A stretch of 64,000 nt of DNA from Malurus cyaneus samueli (Eukaryota; Chordata; Aves; Passeriformes; Maluridae), in the NCBI GenBank assembly GCA_009741485.1, contig CM019236.1, positions 27,150,158 through 27,214,157 of the forward strand. The letters run 5' to 3'. The notes beneath the pieces are model-generated. The model was not told where the DNA came from and searched no databases. It worked only from the letters and a program-made list of their open reading frames with translations. The translations under genes and the position numbers were made by a program. This document shows positions 14,061 through 25,580 of this stretch, piece by piece. Numbering within the stretch: position 1 is the stretch's first letter; the number at the start of each line of letters is the position of its first letter.

Positions 14061-15639
14061 CTTACCTCTCATTTACACAGAAGGCACATAAACTTGGAAA
14101 AAAAAATGCAAAGAACTGACACTTCGACCACTCAAAGATTCAAGTGGAATCCAACAAAAATGAAAAGTATCTGCTGTTTTCTTGAGTAACCGTCATGAAA
14201 ATATTCCAAAAGATCATCTTCCTTGACACTAAAACTGGAAACAATAACTTTCTGAAGTAGCTCATTGTTGCTCTAGCAGTCTGCTGACCATAAGTAAAAT
14301 TAAGAGCAATATATTTCACAGATTAACTAGATAAATTGAAGGCAAAACACAGCCTCTAGTTAATATACATAACCTCTAACTGTTTAATCTAGTTAATGTT
14401 GGAGAAATATTCTACTTGGCAGTTGAATATTGCAACCTGTTATGGGTAAGTAATACTCATTTTTACATTGTGTTTATGCAGGTGTATCTTATTCTGTATT
14501 GGTATCAAGAGATCAGGATGTCCTGATTTAATCTCCACAATAAGGAGGAGCCTCAGAGAGGCTCTTTTTACAATGCCAGTGGTTCCCCAGAAAGGTGAAC
14601 AGAGAAATGTCCTCCAGCTTCATGTATGAGTATTGTTAAATTGCAGTTGGAAAAAAATATAGTATAGCAACGAAAACAAATCAAAAAGAGTCCACTGGTT
14701 ACCTCACTGATTCTGAAGTCCATATCTACCACTTACAGGGAGATCTATGAAGCCAACTTAATTTAACTTTAAGTTAACTCAATTTGCTCTTTTGCTGATA
14801 CACCCTTATTATTTATGAGGGAGGTTCTGTGATCTTGTGGTTGATATGAAGGGTGCAATTATTAGTATTTTACACATATCAAAATGCATGTTTAATGCAC
14901 AGGAAAGTGACAGAGAGTACCTTAAATCTCACACTCACTGTGAATAGCCACCTTTGATTAACAGGGCACTGCACACGAAACAAATCTCAGTAAATTAAGT
15001 CCAGTTACAGATTTTCTGCTCCTACAGAAAAAGTAGAATGGGAAGAAATAAAATAAAATATTTTACAATATTTTACACTTAAGTGCAAGAAAATTATTTC
15101 ATATCACAGTTGTTTTCACTTTATCATATACAACCAGAACAAATTACTTTTTTCCAAGGAACATGAAGTGGATTAATCCTATCCACTTAGTACCTTTTTT
15201 TCATGTAAAATTTTCTAAAATCCTTTACAATTTTTTTTGTTGTTATTATAAGCTGGTAGAAATAGCAGTGATTAAATTCTGTGCACAGCTGCTATTAGAA
15301 TAAACTAACAGGGTTCAGTTAAGTGGAGGCACTGAAAAGGAAGACTTTGTGAGAGAGTTTTTGAGGTATGATGTAAGAAAAGTGAACAAACAAAGAGAGA
15401 CCAAAATCCCACAGTTCAAATAATAGTAATAAAATAACGGGTGTAATGGAATTAATAAAAAGAAAATATATTTTCTAAAGGATGTGGTGAAAGCCATGCC
15501 TTATATGATCCCACTGTGGATGATTAAATTCAAATAAAGCAGAAGAATACTCAGTAAAGTTGCCTCCTTCGTAGGAGTTTTAAACAGGCTCTTTCCATCC
15601 TTAACCTCTCTGATGATAATGTAAGATGTGGAGAATTTA
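14061..15639. other. AT-rich non-coding stretch, no gene seen
   Basis: Return to AT-rich single-copy-like sequence after the LINE fragment. I see nothing recognisable. Confidence 0.5.
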
Positions 15640-16700
15640 GGGCTGCATGAGGAACATAACAATCCCCATGAAGGATCTTAGAGGCACCCCTGGGCTGTTG
15701 CCATCACCCCAACAGCACCACCTGGTTCATCTTGAGGGTGTCCCCGGGAGCCTCCACCCTCCTGGACTGGGATACATACAGTGCTGTGAGGTTCTGGGAG
15801 CTCTCCACAAATGGAGGCGTCAATGCCTGGCTGTGTGGGACACAGGTGCAGGGAGCAGTACATGACTTATTGGGGATGTGCAGGGGATGAACCAGAAGCA
15901 GGAGAGGTGGGAATCAGGGTATTTTGAAGAGGAGCAAACATGAGAAAACTGAGGGAAATGGGGATACAGAAGGCCAGAGAGGGGTAAGCAGGAGCTGGCC
16001 AGTGTACTCATGGGGTCATGCCCAGCACCTTATTCACGTGATCCACCCTATCTTCTCTCTCCACTCCTATTTTTTTTTGATAAGGAACCCTATTCCATAT
16101 GGCTGTGGGAGGGGATCGTGCATCCACAATTGTCCATGTGTCTGCCCTGTAGCTCTGTGTGCCTGTGTGTGATAACCATCCAATGTACAGTCCAGGGTGA
16201 GACTGTGGATGCCTCTGAACGTGAAGCACCCAAGTGATTCCCAAAGGGACCAAGAGTCCAAGGCTCTGACGGAAGGGCCTGTGAAGATTCACATCAACTG
16301 AGGGACCCAGTGGCTGGTCTGTGGGTGGATGTGTGTGTGCATGGGTGTGAGAGACAGAAGGACCCAGGGGAAGTCACTGGAGATGGTGTGTCTGAGCTTG
16401 GCTGCCAGGAGATTCACACTTGTGCACGTGTGTGCCGGTGTGCTCCTCTGTCCCAGTGGCAAGGAGAGGCTGCAGGTCCTGTCTCTGTCTCTGAGGGTGC
16501 TGCAGTTTGTGCCCATATGGGTCTGTGCCATTTTCTGTGTCTATGTTCATGCATGCACATTGCATGTGCCTGTTGGTGTGTGCATTACTGGCACCACATG
16601 TTCAGCCTCACCAGCTTTCCCCTTCACCCAATGGGCATGGAGCTGTGGCAGCCTTGACACTGTCAGCGTGCCAAATGTGACAGCCACTATCAGAAACACA
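15640..16700. other. GC- and TG-rich island, unidentified
   Basis: About one kilobase of markedly higher GC than its surroundings, with many TGTG-containing words at 16,130-16,590. Overlapping open frames of 60-127 codons exist on both strands, including 16,329-16,712 (+) and 16,008-16,292 (-). None resembles a known protein, and such frames are expected where stop codons are depleted by base composition. It lacks the CR1 3' signature. Candidates are an old unclassified repeat, a decayed LTR or a regulatory island. Confidence 0.4.
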
Positions 16701-18339
16701 GGTGTCAAATGACTCTTCAAAAGTTCTAAGCTAAGGGTAATGATTTTGAAACATTTTTAGGGCACACTTTCAGACTTAAGATGAGCAATGTTTAATCGTT
16801 AATAGGAAAAATAATTGCTAAAGCTGGTGAAGCAGGAAAATAAAGCCATTATCTTCCTCCACTATCTCCAAAACATTTAATATCAGGGGGTAGTAATGTG
16901 TGAAAACAAACCAAGTAAATTTCTGATAACTTCTTCCCAGGAACTCAAAGGGCAAAGGAAACAGGCACACCCTTTCTACCTCCCTTCTGATCTGTCTTTC
17001 TTGTTTTCACTGTCACTTTCTTCCCCACAGCTCTAGTCTTCTTTAGCTTACATAAAATACAGCTTTGACCTTCCCAAGCACACAGTGACAATTTGAAAAA
17101 TGGATCCATTTTGCCCAAATGAAGTATCTGATCACAAAATCCTTAGTGAAGCAAAATTCCAATTGACGTCAATGAGTTAGAGGAGTGGTGGGACCACTGA
17201 AATCAATGCAACCTTGTTTTGGCATAGTCTGTGAAGCTACTGTGGATTTTCACCCACCCATCCCACTAACAATGCACTTTTTTCAATTTTTAAAATGATT
17301 GACTCCTATCCACAATAATGCTTCTGCATTATTCAGAAGGAACATCACCGTAACTAAAATCAAAATAAGAATAAAAGAAAGAGTGTCTTCCAGCTTGAAA
17401 TAATTCTGAAATTCTTATAGCTAAGTAAATTGTTAATTTAATTTGTAAATCTCATGATAAATGAATGACAAGTCTTGAGTATTATTCAAAATAATGTAAA
17501 TTATATACACTGGCCCTTCCTTTTCCTGATTGTAGTATTGATGACTATAAGCAGAGAGCAAAGCAAATGTAATGGTACGTACCCTTTTCCTTCCCTACAT
17601 TATACCAGTCCTTATCTCGGTTGATTCACTCCTACAGAAAAGTTCAGAAATATAGCAGCAATCTCTGTCATATAGCATTTAATCTGTTAGTGCTAGACAG
17701 GAGTGTTTCAATTTGAAATGTGTTTATCTAAAAAAAAACAAAACAGCAAAATCACTGATTTGTGAAGCAGAAATTCCAGTTTTCTTGTTTTAAAGTGGCA
17801 GGGACAGACACAAGAGCAATCTAAGGAAACAGCTGAAGATTTGTTTGTCTTTGTAGAACAGGATTTTAATTTCAGGAAGAATTTGCTCTGTGATTGAGTG
17901 GCAATTTAATTCAGTAAGATCTGTTGGGCTTGAGTTAAAAAAAAACAAACAAAAGGCTTAATTAATTATACAAACAACTGATGGTCCTGCCAAATTGGAA
18001 AGTAAGCTCACTGATCTTAAATTTAAGCTGAAAATAAACAAAGAAGCTATAAAATAATACTCATTCCACAATGGAAATACAATTAGAGCTACATAATAAT
18101 TGTGAAAGGATGACAGACACTGTAAAGAAGGGAAAGACGTCTATGTGGTCACAGTCAGAAGAGTATTTTACTAAAAGAGAAAGACACTTTCAGACGCCAG
18201 CATGTTGCTCCAGTCAGAGGAAGCCAATCTCTAGTCTGAGTTTGCTCTATAATTGGGCGCAGATCCTTTCTGGAAGCTCTGCCAGGTCATATGGATGACA
18301 GAAAGGTGATGAGACACTGTTACAGGATGTGACATCCCA
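16701..18339. other. AT-rich non-coding stretch, no gene seen
   Basis: No gene, repeat family or RNA gene recognised. Short A-rich words occur at about 17,730 and 17,938. Confidence 0.5.
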
Positions 18340-19585
18340 CACTGGACGGGTTAGTCAGGCACAGTTTGCCATTTGTGAAGGCTGATGGAGTGATGGCATT
18401 GGTGGATAAGGACAACCAATGTCACCTGTTTTGCTTCTGCAAGGCTTTGACATGATCTTTCACAATATTGTTGTCTCTAAATTTGCAAGATATGCTTTTA
18501 ACCTATTGGTTGCTGCATGGGTAAGGAGTTGGATGGGTGGTGCATCCAAAGAGCTGCAGTCCATGCTCAGAATCCAGGTGGAAGCTGGTGAGGAGTGGCC
18601 TTCCTCAGGGGGACAAGCTACTGGGATGAGTCCCACCCAGTGCCTTGTCAATAACAGACCAAGGGATGGTGTATGTACATCCTTAACAATTCTGCAGAGG
18701 ATGCTGCAAAACTGGCACTGAATGGCACCGATGAGCACATTCGGGAAGAGATGACATCCAGAGGGACCCTCAGAGGCCAGAGATGTTGTCCCATACAAAC
18801 CTCATGAAGTTCAACAAGGCCAGCACAAGGTCTTGTTCTTGTGTTGAGACAGCATCCAATATCAACACAGACTGGGAGGTAAATGGATTCAGAGCAGCCC
18901 TGAGGAAAAGGGCTTGGGGATGTGGTGGATGTAAAATCTGGCATGAGCTGGCAATGTGTGTTTGCCCAGAAAAATGATTCTATCCTAGGAGAACTGTGGC
19001 CGACTGATTGAAGGTAGTTATTCTGCCTCTCTACTCTTCTCTCTTGAGCCCTCAACTGGATTTCTGTGTCCAACTTTAGAGTTCTCAGCACAAAAAAGAT
19101 GTGGGCCTGTCAGAGTAGGTCCAAAAATGGCTGCAAAATTAATCAGAGGGTTGGAAAACCTGCCAAAAGGAAAGACTGAGGGAGTTGGGGTTGTTCAGGG
19201 TAGAGAAGAGAAGGCTTCAGGGACACCTTTTTTTGCAGCCTTTGAGTATGTAAAGGAAACTTTTAGAGGACAAAGATCAAGTATTGCACTGACAGAACAG
19301 AAGGGGCAACATTTTAAGACTGAAAGATTCTAGTTTTGGACTAGACCTAAAGAGAATTTTTTTTTAATTATTATGATAAGGTGGTGAAACACTTCATCAG
19401 GTTTCTCAGAGATGTTGTGGATGCTGCATCATTGCAAGTGTTCAAGATTGTGTTGATTAAGTCTTTGAGGAGCCTCATCTATTGCATGATGCATGGTGGA
19501 GGGATTGGAACCAGATGATGTTAATAGACCCTGTCCAACCCAAACAATTCAGTGATTTCACTATCATACAAAGCTATAATTCTAT
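18340..19585 (+). mobile_element. CR1-type LINE fragment, plus strand
   Basis: A plus-strand CR1 copy covering the reverse-transcriptase part to the 3' end. Degraded coding remnants are readable ('ctgcaaggctttgacatgat' near 18,436 is the motif A region). The typical end 'aacccaaacaattcagtgat' followed by short tail repeats lies at about 19,535-19,585. An oligo-T interruption at about 19,360 and many stops show that it is inactive. The 100-codon frame at 18,419-18,721 is a piece of the decayed RT; the 147-codon frame on the opposite strand is antisense to it. Confidence 0.75.
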
Positions 19586-20092
19586 ATTGCACAGAGCACA
19601 TTGAAATTAAAATATTTTTGTAACTGTTCCATGAACCATGTCAATAGACATGAGGAAGATGCACAAAAGAAAACAAAACAAACCTAAACAGACAAAGAAA
19701 TCAGTATTTTTGTATTTCATCTTCTTTGTTGTACATGGTAGATGATCTTTTTTAAGTGAAGTAAGAACACTACTCTCTCCTTACACTTTTGAATTCCATC
19801 TGGGAAGAAGCCTTTCATCACAGAAGATTAATGTTGTGCAGTCGTTTATTTGGCCAAATGGATTTGGTTGTTGACAATTTTTATTTTTTTCCCCCATGAC
19901 TCTTGTAGAATTTATCCTTGAGATAATGAGTCATTGTTGACTGTGATGTTATTAAACTTTAAAAGAATTAAAAAGTGAATTTTTCATCTACTAGTGCATA
20001 GATTACCCAAACCTTAAATCTATTAGACTAAATGACATTTAATATGATTTGTACCCCACAAGTTTAGCAAATAATGCAATTATCACAGTAGC
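19586..20092. other. AT-rich spacer between CR1 fragments
   Basis: Nothing recognisable; AT-rich. Confidence 0.5.
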
Positions 20093-20530
20093 ACAGGAAA
20101 ATTCAGGCTGGCAGGGACCTGGAGAGGTCTCCAGCCCCAGACCACGCCCCAGGCAGGCTCAGATGTGGGTTTAGGTGGGGCTGCTCAGTCTTAACCCAGT
20201 CAAGGTGTGAAAGTTCCCAGATCACTGAACTAATCTCTCTGGGCTCTGGCTCCACCTTTGGACAGTCTGCATTGGGAAAAGGCTTCTTGTTATCCCCACC
20301 CTGAGAATTCCATGTTTCATCTTGGGCTATCACATCCTGCCCTCCCATCATGCACTGCTGTGAAGAGCTTTGTCTTTGTCTATTCCATCCCCTGCCATCC
20401 CCTCTGGTCTGTGCCAAGGATGGTCCCAAAGACATCCCTTCTCCTGGCTGAGCCAATCCGAGTCACTATGCCTCTTCACAAAGGACAAGGGCTTCAACTT
20501 CACCTTCTCAGTGGCCTCTCCTGAATCCAG
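20093..20530 (-). mobile_element. CR1-type LINE 3' fragment, minus strand
   Basis: The segment starts with an aged CR1 3' end read in reverse ('ggctggcagggacctggaga' near 20,107). It continues through the 3' region typical of the family, with recognisable words such as 'ctatcacatcctgccctccc' around 20,327. It is older and more diverged than the 12.6 kb copy. The limit at 20,530 is approximate. Confidence 0.6.
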
Positions 20531-21809
20531 CCCAAATTCTCAGGGTTTATAAGCACTGTATATGCTGTTATCTTATATATGCCCTATGCATCACTGAATT
20601 GTTTTCTTCTGTAAAACAATCTATTTGTGAAGTCAAATCATTGAATGGGAAAAAAAAAAAAAATCAAGTCAACTCAGAACAGATAACACACTACCCAAAT
20701 AAGCATAAACTCTCCTAAAGTTTACTTAAGCCCTGCTTTAGGTGATTCATTGTGGTATTGTTTAAAATTATATTGAAGTAAATTTGTGCAAGTTGTAAAA
20801 GAAAGGCCTAAGATCATAAAAGCGAGTACGAGGCCCAAATCAACAAGTTCAATAAGAATTTTGAAAGGGCTTACCTTGTTTCATGGGATCTGAGTTGGAT
20901 GCACAGGAGAAATACTGATAAGATATTCTTAAGAGGTCAAAACAACCTTACTGGCAAACATTGGAAAACCAGGGAACTTTGGCAAAAGATTTAGCACAAC
21001 ATCCAACCAGCGTAAAACACTTCTCACAGCATTAACTTGGCTCATTCAATTTAGCAAACTTTAAACCCATTTGATGTTCAGTTGCTCAAAATATTGCAAG
21101 AAGAGGGAATTAGAAGGAAGACAGAGAGACAGAAAGAAAATACGTAGAAAAACACACACATAGCTGTCAAATCCTGGGTTTCGAGTGGTGTTCAGGTAGA
21201 AACTCCAAGAGGAAGGTAAGGTCAAGAAAAAAGTAACAGCCTCCTGCTTGCCTTTAAATACTCCTTGGCCTTCATGGTCCTCCTCCAAGGTGGGACTTCT
21301 GGTCATTTGGTACTCAGGAGCTGGGCTAGGGCAGAATGGAGCCCTGGATCCAGTATGACAACAATGGGCAGACACTGCAGAGCTGGGATACAGACTCTAG
21401 GGCTGCGGGGATGTGGAGCAGTTCACTGACTCGCCAGGAGAAAGTCTGATCTGTCCCTTCCGCCCCTCACCAAAATGTGGTGCATCCCAAAATGTCTTGA
21501 GACATCAATCCTTCCAGTCTCTGACAGCGAGACACCATGAGAATTCTTTCTACACAGTTTCAGTGGTCAAAATTATTAAGAATGAAATGGAATATTCAGT
21601 TTGATCTGAAATGAAATAAGTCTCTTCTGGATACACATTTAGAGACAGCTCTTTAAATGTAGTTTTTTTAAAAAAATGGTTTGCATGAAATATCCAGCGT
21701 TTTCACTTGATTATGAATATTTTATAAGAAAAGTTATTTGTCTGAACGAGTACTTGCAGCCCTAATGTTCATGTCATGGAGTTAATATTTGTAATATTTT
21801 TCCTGGTCT
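20531..21809. other. Non-coding stretch, no gene seen
   Basis: Mixed composition with a moderately GC-richer patch at about 21,200-21,540. Open frames there (104 codons minus, 63 plus) are not recognised. Confidence 0.45.
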
Positions 21810-22345
21810 GTAACAGGAATACTGTACCCAGCAGGACTGGGGAAACTACATGGCAAGGTTAGGTTGCATTTTGAGTGCTGCCTTCAGTTTTGGACCCACA
21901 TTTCTGGAAGGCTGTTGAGATGCTCAAACATGTCCAGAGAAGGGCAACAAGTTCAGTGAAAGGTGTGGAGCACAGGGCCTGTGGGGAGCAGCTGAGGTTT
22001 GAGGGAGCTGGGGCTGTTTAGCTTGGAGGAGGCTCAGGGGTGGCCTCACCACTCTCTGCAAGTGCCTGAAAGGAGGCTGTAGCCAGGTGGGGATCAGTCT
22101 CTGCTCCCAGACAATCAACAGCAGAATGAGAGGACACAGCCTCAAGTTGTGGGCATGAAGAAGATGTTGTTCACATAAAGAGTGATTGGGCACTGGAAAG
22201 TGCTGTCCCAGGAGGTGTTTAAGAAGACTGGAGGTTGCACATTTGTGCTGTGTGTGATGATATAATGGTGTTCAGTTATAGATTGGACTTGATCGAGGTA
22301 TTTCAAGATATCTGATTCTGTGATTCTGTGTGATTCTGTAAATGC
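21810..22345 (+). mobile_element. CR1-type LINE 3' fragment, plus strand
   Basis: A plus-strand CR1 3' fragment. It contains the family's 'catgtccagagaagggcaac' and 'gaggctcaggggtggcctca' segments and ends with 'gattggacttgatcgaggta'. A short array of the terminal repeat (gattctgtg, three imperfect units) follows at about 22,313-22,338, the hallmark of a CR1 3' terminus. Only the last roughly 530 bases of the element are present. Confidence 0.85.
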
Positions 22346-23323
22346 AAGTCTGAATTTATGTGATTTTCTTTATTAAATGTTGTTAATTATAAGGTTCCTT
22401 ATAGCGAAACAATCGTTAGGATTTAATTTGAATGCGTATCACCAAAAGGTCTGAATGAAATCAGACTTTCTCTGACAACAATTAAGTTGTTTCTTTTCCA
22501 AAGAAAGCTAAATCAGGATCTTGGATAGGAAAGCACTTCATATTTAAGCATGAAAATATTCCCAGTCACTTCAAGATGAGTGTTATTTTGTCCCTCAAGG
22601 ACACACAGAGACTTAAATGACTTTACTGATTTAGAATCTAAACTTTTCCTATGAGACGCTAAAGCCCACAAAATTTTCTTATTTGCAGAATATCATTTCA
22701 AGTGCTGTGGAAAGAAGCTTTGTGGTAGCAAAGAGATCCTAAGCTCCAAATAGCTTCATTCATAAGAATACTAAATTGCAGTGTAGCACTTTGAAGACAT
22801 TAGCTTTACTGTAAGTAAACACACTTGCACCAGTATTAATTTGTGTCTCAGTCAGAAAGAGACTCAGTGAGGCATGCTATTAGGCATTATAAACACAGTG
22901 TCTAACAACCGAGATACTTCAACAAAAACAAATTATATATCCGTTAACAGAAATTATATATCAGATTTTACTTTAATTATATCGAAACAATCTATAACCA
23001 CATTTTAAAGGACCACACACAAAATAGCCTTTGTTATAATTTCTAGTATTTCCTCTTATTAAATGAAGTTGTAATTCCTCTTTATTTCTGTCTCTCTGAT
23101 CTTGAGGAATTATTATATGGAGGTGATCACATTATGCTAAATTATATAGATTCTTCTACAGGATGTCTTGAGTTACGTGCTGTATGTTTATGACTTTTAA
23201 TAAATCATTTGCATTCTATCCATTCATCCACAAATTTTCTTGCTATTTTATTATTAAAGGAAGGGATGGAAGAGGTGAAACTGCCTTTAACATTTTTGCT
23301 TTGAGGAAAAACCACGCAAATTT

Positions 23324-23327
<4 letters not shown>
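22346..23327. other. AT-rich non-coding stretch, no gene seen
   Basis: Nothing recognisable. Confidence 0.5.
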
Positions 23328-23370
<43 letters not shown>

Positions 23371-23392
23371 TTTTTTTTCTTTTTTTTTTTTT
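23328..23392. repeat. A41 run facing a T-rich run
   Basis: Forty-one consecutive A (23,328-23,368), one C, then 23 bases of T broken by a single C (23,370-23,392). The two runs could pair as a simple hairpin. They may also mark two back-to-back poly-A insertions or a read error in a homopolymer. Confidence 0.9.
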
Positions 23393-24329
23393 ATTCTCCA
23401 TTGAGATATGGAGAATACAGAGAAGAGGTACAAGATGTGATAATTGGTTTTATTTCCTTTGACAGAGGAGTCTACTGCTTTCTACTTTCCAGTGTATATC
23501 AGATACTTTGGGAGTATGTGTCATCCTCAGGCAGAGATGCTTCTTGAGAGTGATTCTTAAATCAGAGGGAAATATGTTGGCACATATATATACCTGTGTA
23601 TCTTTAATCTAACCACTATGGAGACTAAACTGACGTGTTAATAGACTGCAAAGATGAGAATTACAGTGATTGTTGAAGCAAACTACTGATTGTTCCTGGT
23701 TTACAAGGTAGAAAATTGTTCAAATGTGGGAAGCAGTTTAAGAGGAGAAACAACAGAGAAGAAAGGAATAGGAAGTAATAAAGCACATTAATTGTGAGAA
23801 AGAAGCTGAAACTGAGATAAAGGTCATGTGTTGCAAGACCTTGAGGACAAAACTGAGCTTCTGAAGTTAATACATATTTCAGACAGACTCAAATGATACT
23901 TAACTTAATAGAAACATTGCAAGGACAAAATGAAAAAAAAAACCAAAGAAACAAAAAAGACGTTTCAGTATTCAAGAAATAATTTCAGACTTGTTGGTAC
24001 AAAGCAGCGAGTATGCAAACATACATGTGCATCTGTGTATCTCTTTTTTAGGGTTCAACAGCCAGTGACAAATACCTACAAACAAAATGTGTGACTCACC
24101 CTCAGAAAGGTTTGCTCAGTTGCTCAGTCTGACATTGTTCAATACATTCCATTACATTTTCTTTATCCTTCCAAAACTTTTTGAGCTCGCTCTTTTCCAG
24201 CTTGGGAAGGGACACATTTATGTTTTTTGCAGCAATCTATCCGTGGCAAGCCTGCTGACTACATCAATTTTCTAACATATGAAAAGGGATATTTTCCCAA
24301 ATCCTTTGAGTTTGATTAGCATATCAGTG
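23393..24329. other. AT-rich non-coding stretch, no gene seen
   Basis: Nothing recognisable. Confidence 0.5.
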
Positions 24330-24620
24330 CCCTGGGTTAGCCGAGATCTTTGTGCCTGACCAGCCTGTCAGTGTTCCATTATGGGGCCCCTCCACTGAAC
24401 TGTCGGCTCAATTGGAGGGCAGTTTGTCCAGAACTTTCAGGGTCACACGCAAACAGAAAGACCCCCCCTCCCAGTCCCCACACCTTTAATTTTCAGTGCC
24501 TCAGGAAAAACCTGACTCACACCCACAACATGAAAGAGACTGCCTTCCTGGCTGCCACGATCAGCCATGCTACCCGCTGCCAGCAGCTGGACTCACAGTT
24601 ACAGTTTATGGAGTAACACT
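24330..24620. other. GC-elevated low-repeat island, possible conserved element
   Basis: About 290 bases less AT-rich than the flanks and not resembling CR1 or an LTR. An 88-codon plus-strand frame (24,350-24,616) is not recognised. An octamer-like word ATTAGCAT lies just upstream at about 24,317. It could be a conserved non-coding element or a small exon; the sequence alone does not decide. Confidence 0.2.
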
Positions 24621-25375
24621 CTTTATTAATATCATGGGAAATTGTGACACTTTAAGGTTTGAATGTTGCCAGTGATACTGTCTGGTTGCAAAAATGTGAT
24701 CAAAGCAATATAATAAAAAGACTTAATCCCTAACAAAAGCTAGCTCAAAATGATCGTTCAGCCTGCATAGAGTATGGTTCTTAGCCAGTAATCGTTGCTG
24801 TGGGAGAGAAGACAGGTGCAGCCTGTCAGCTGATCACACAAGTTAGAATGGAGTTTTCTCTATCTTCTTCCCACTTTTAACTTACTTTTGTATTCATTTT
24901 TATGGAGGTAACCTTTGGGGATGGAGGTGAATATCTATGATACTGGCATGGTTGCTGGTTTAACAGAATCTGCTTTTTTCTCCATCTGTGTAGCTTATCA
25001 GCTCCCGCTCTTGCAAGGATTTTAACAGAGGCTGGCTGTGGTGTCTTGGCTTGGCTCCGCCCTCAGCTTTAGTCACCTTGGCACCTGTAGTGTGTAGAAA
25101 ACTGGGCATCCTGACCTCATTCCATTCAGGGAACAGCAATCTCATTTTCTCCCTATATTTTTCTATATTGTTATAATTGTGTATGTAATTTTCCACCCCT
25201 TTCATCCTCCATATTCATCCCTTATAAAATTGTAAGCTGACAGCAATTTTATGCCCATTTTCCCTACTGGGAATATTTGAAATTTGTTTGAATTCCAGTG
25301 GGCAACTTTCTTTTCAATCACTGTTCTTTTCTCTGGAAATAAGTAAATAACCATCACTATTCTCCAAATTCCCCC
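24621..25375. other. Non-coding stretch, no gene seen
   Basis: AT-rich with nothing recognisable. Confidence 0.5.
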
Positions 25376-25580
25376 AAAGTCCTCTCCCCACCCCCCCCAA
25401 AGCCCCCCCCCCCCCCCAAGCCCCCCCAAAAAAAAACAACAGACAGACAAAAAAAACCCAAAAACCCCCAAAAACAGCCAACCAACCAATCAACCCCTTA
25501 AGAAAAAAAAAAAGCAAAAAAAAAAAAAAAAAAAGCCAAACTCTCAACCAGAAACAAATAACCCCACCAAACACACCAAA
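25376..25580 (+). repeat. C-run and A/C-rich simple-sequence tract
   Basis: Runs of 8, 15 and 7 C at 25,391-25,427 are followed by CCCCCAAAAA-like units, ACAG/AACC units and A runs of 11 and 19. The minus strand carries the G runs and could form a G-quadruplex. The 86- and 95-codon minus-strand frames through it, rich in Gly, Phe and Trp, are products of the simple sequence. Confidence 0.9.

Noticed and set aside
18648..19091. 147-codon minus-strand open frame
   Set aside because: Antisense to the plus-strand CR1 fragment at 18,340-19,585.
25202..25574. Gly/Phe/Trp-rich minus-strand frames of 86-95 codons
   Set aside because: Translation of the C-run and A/C simple-sequence tract.
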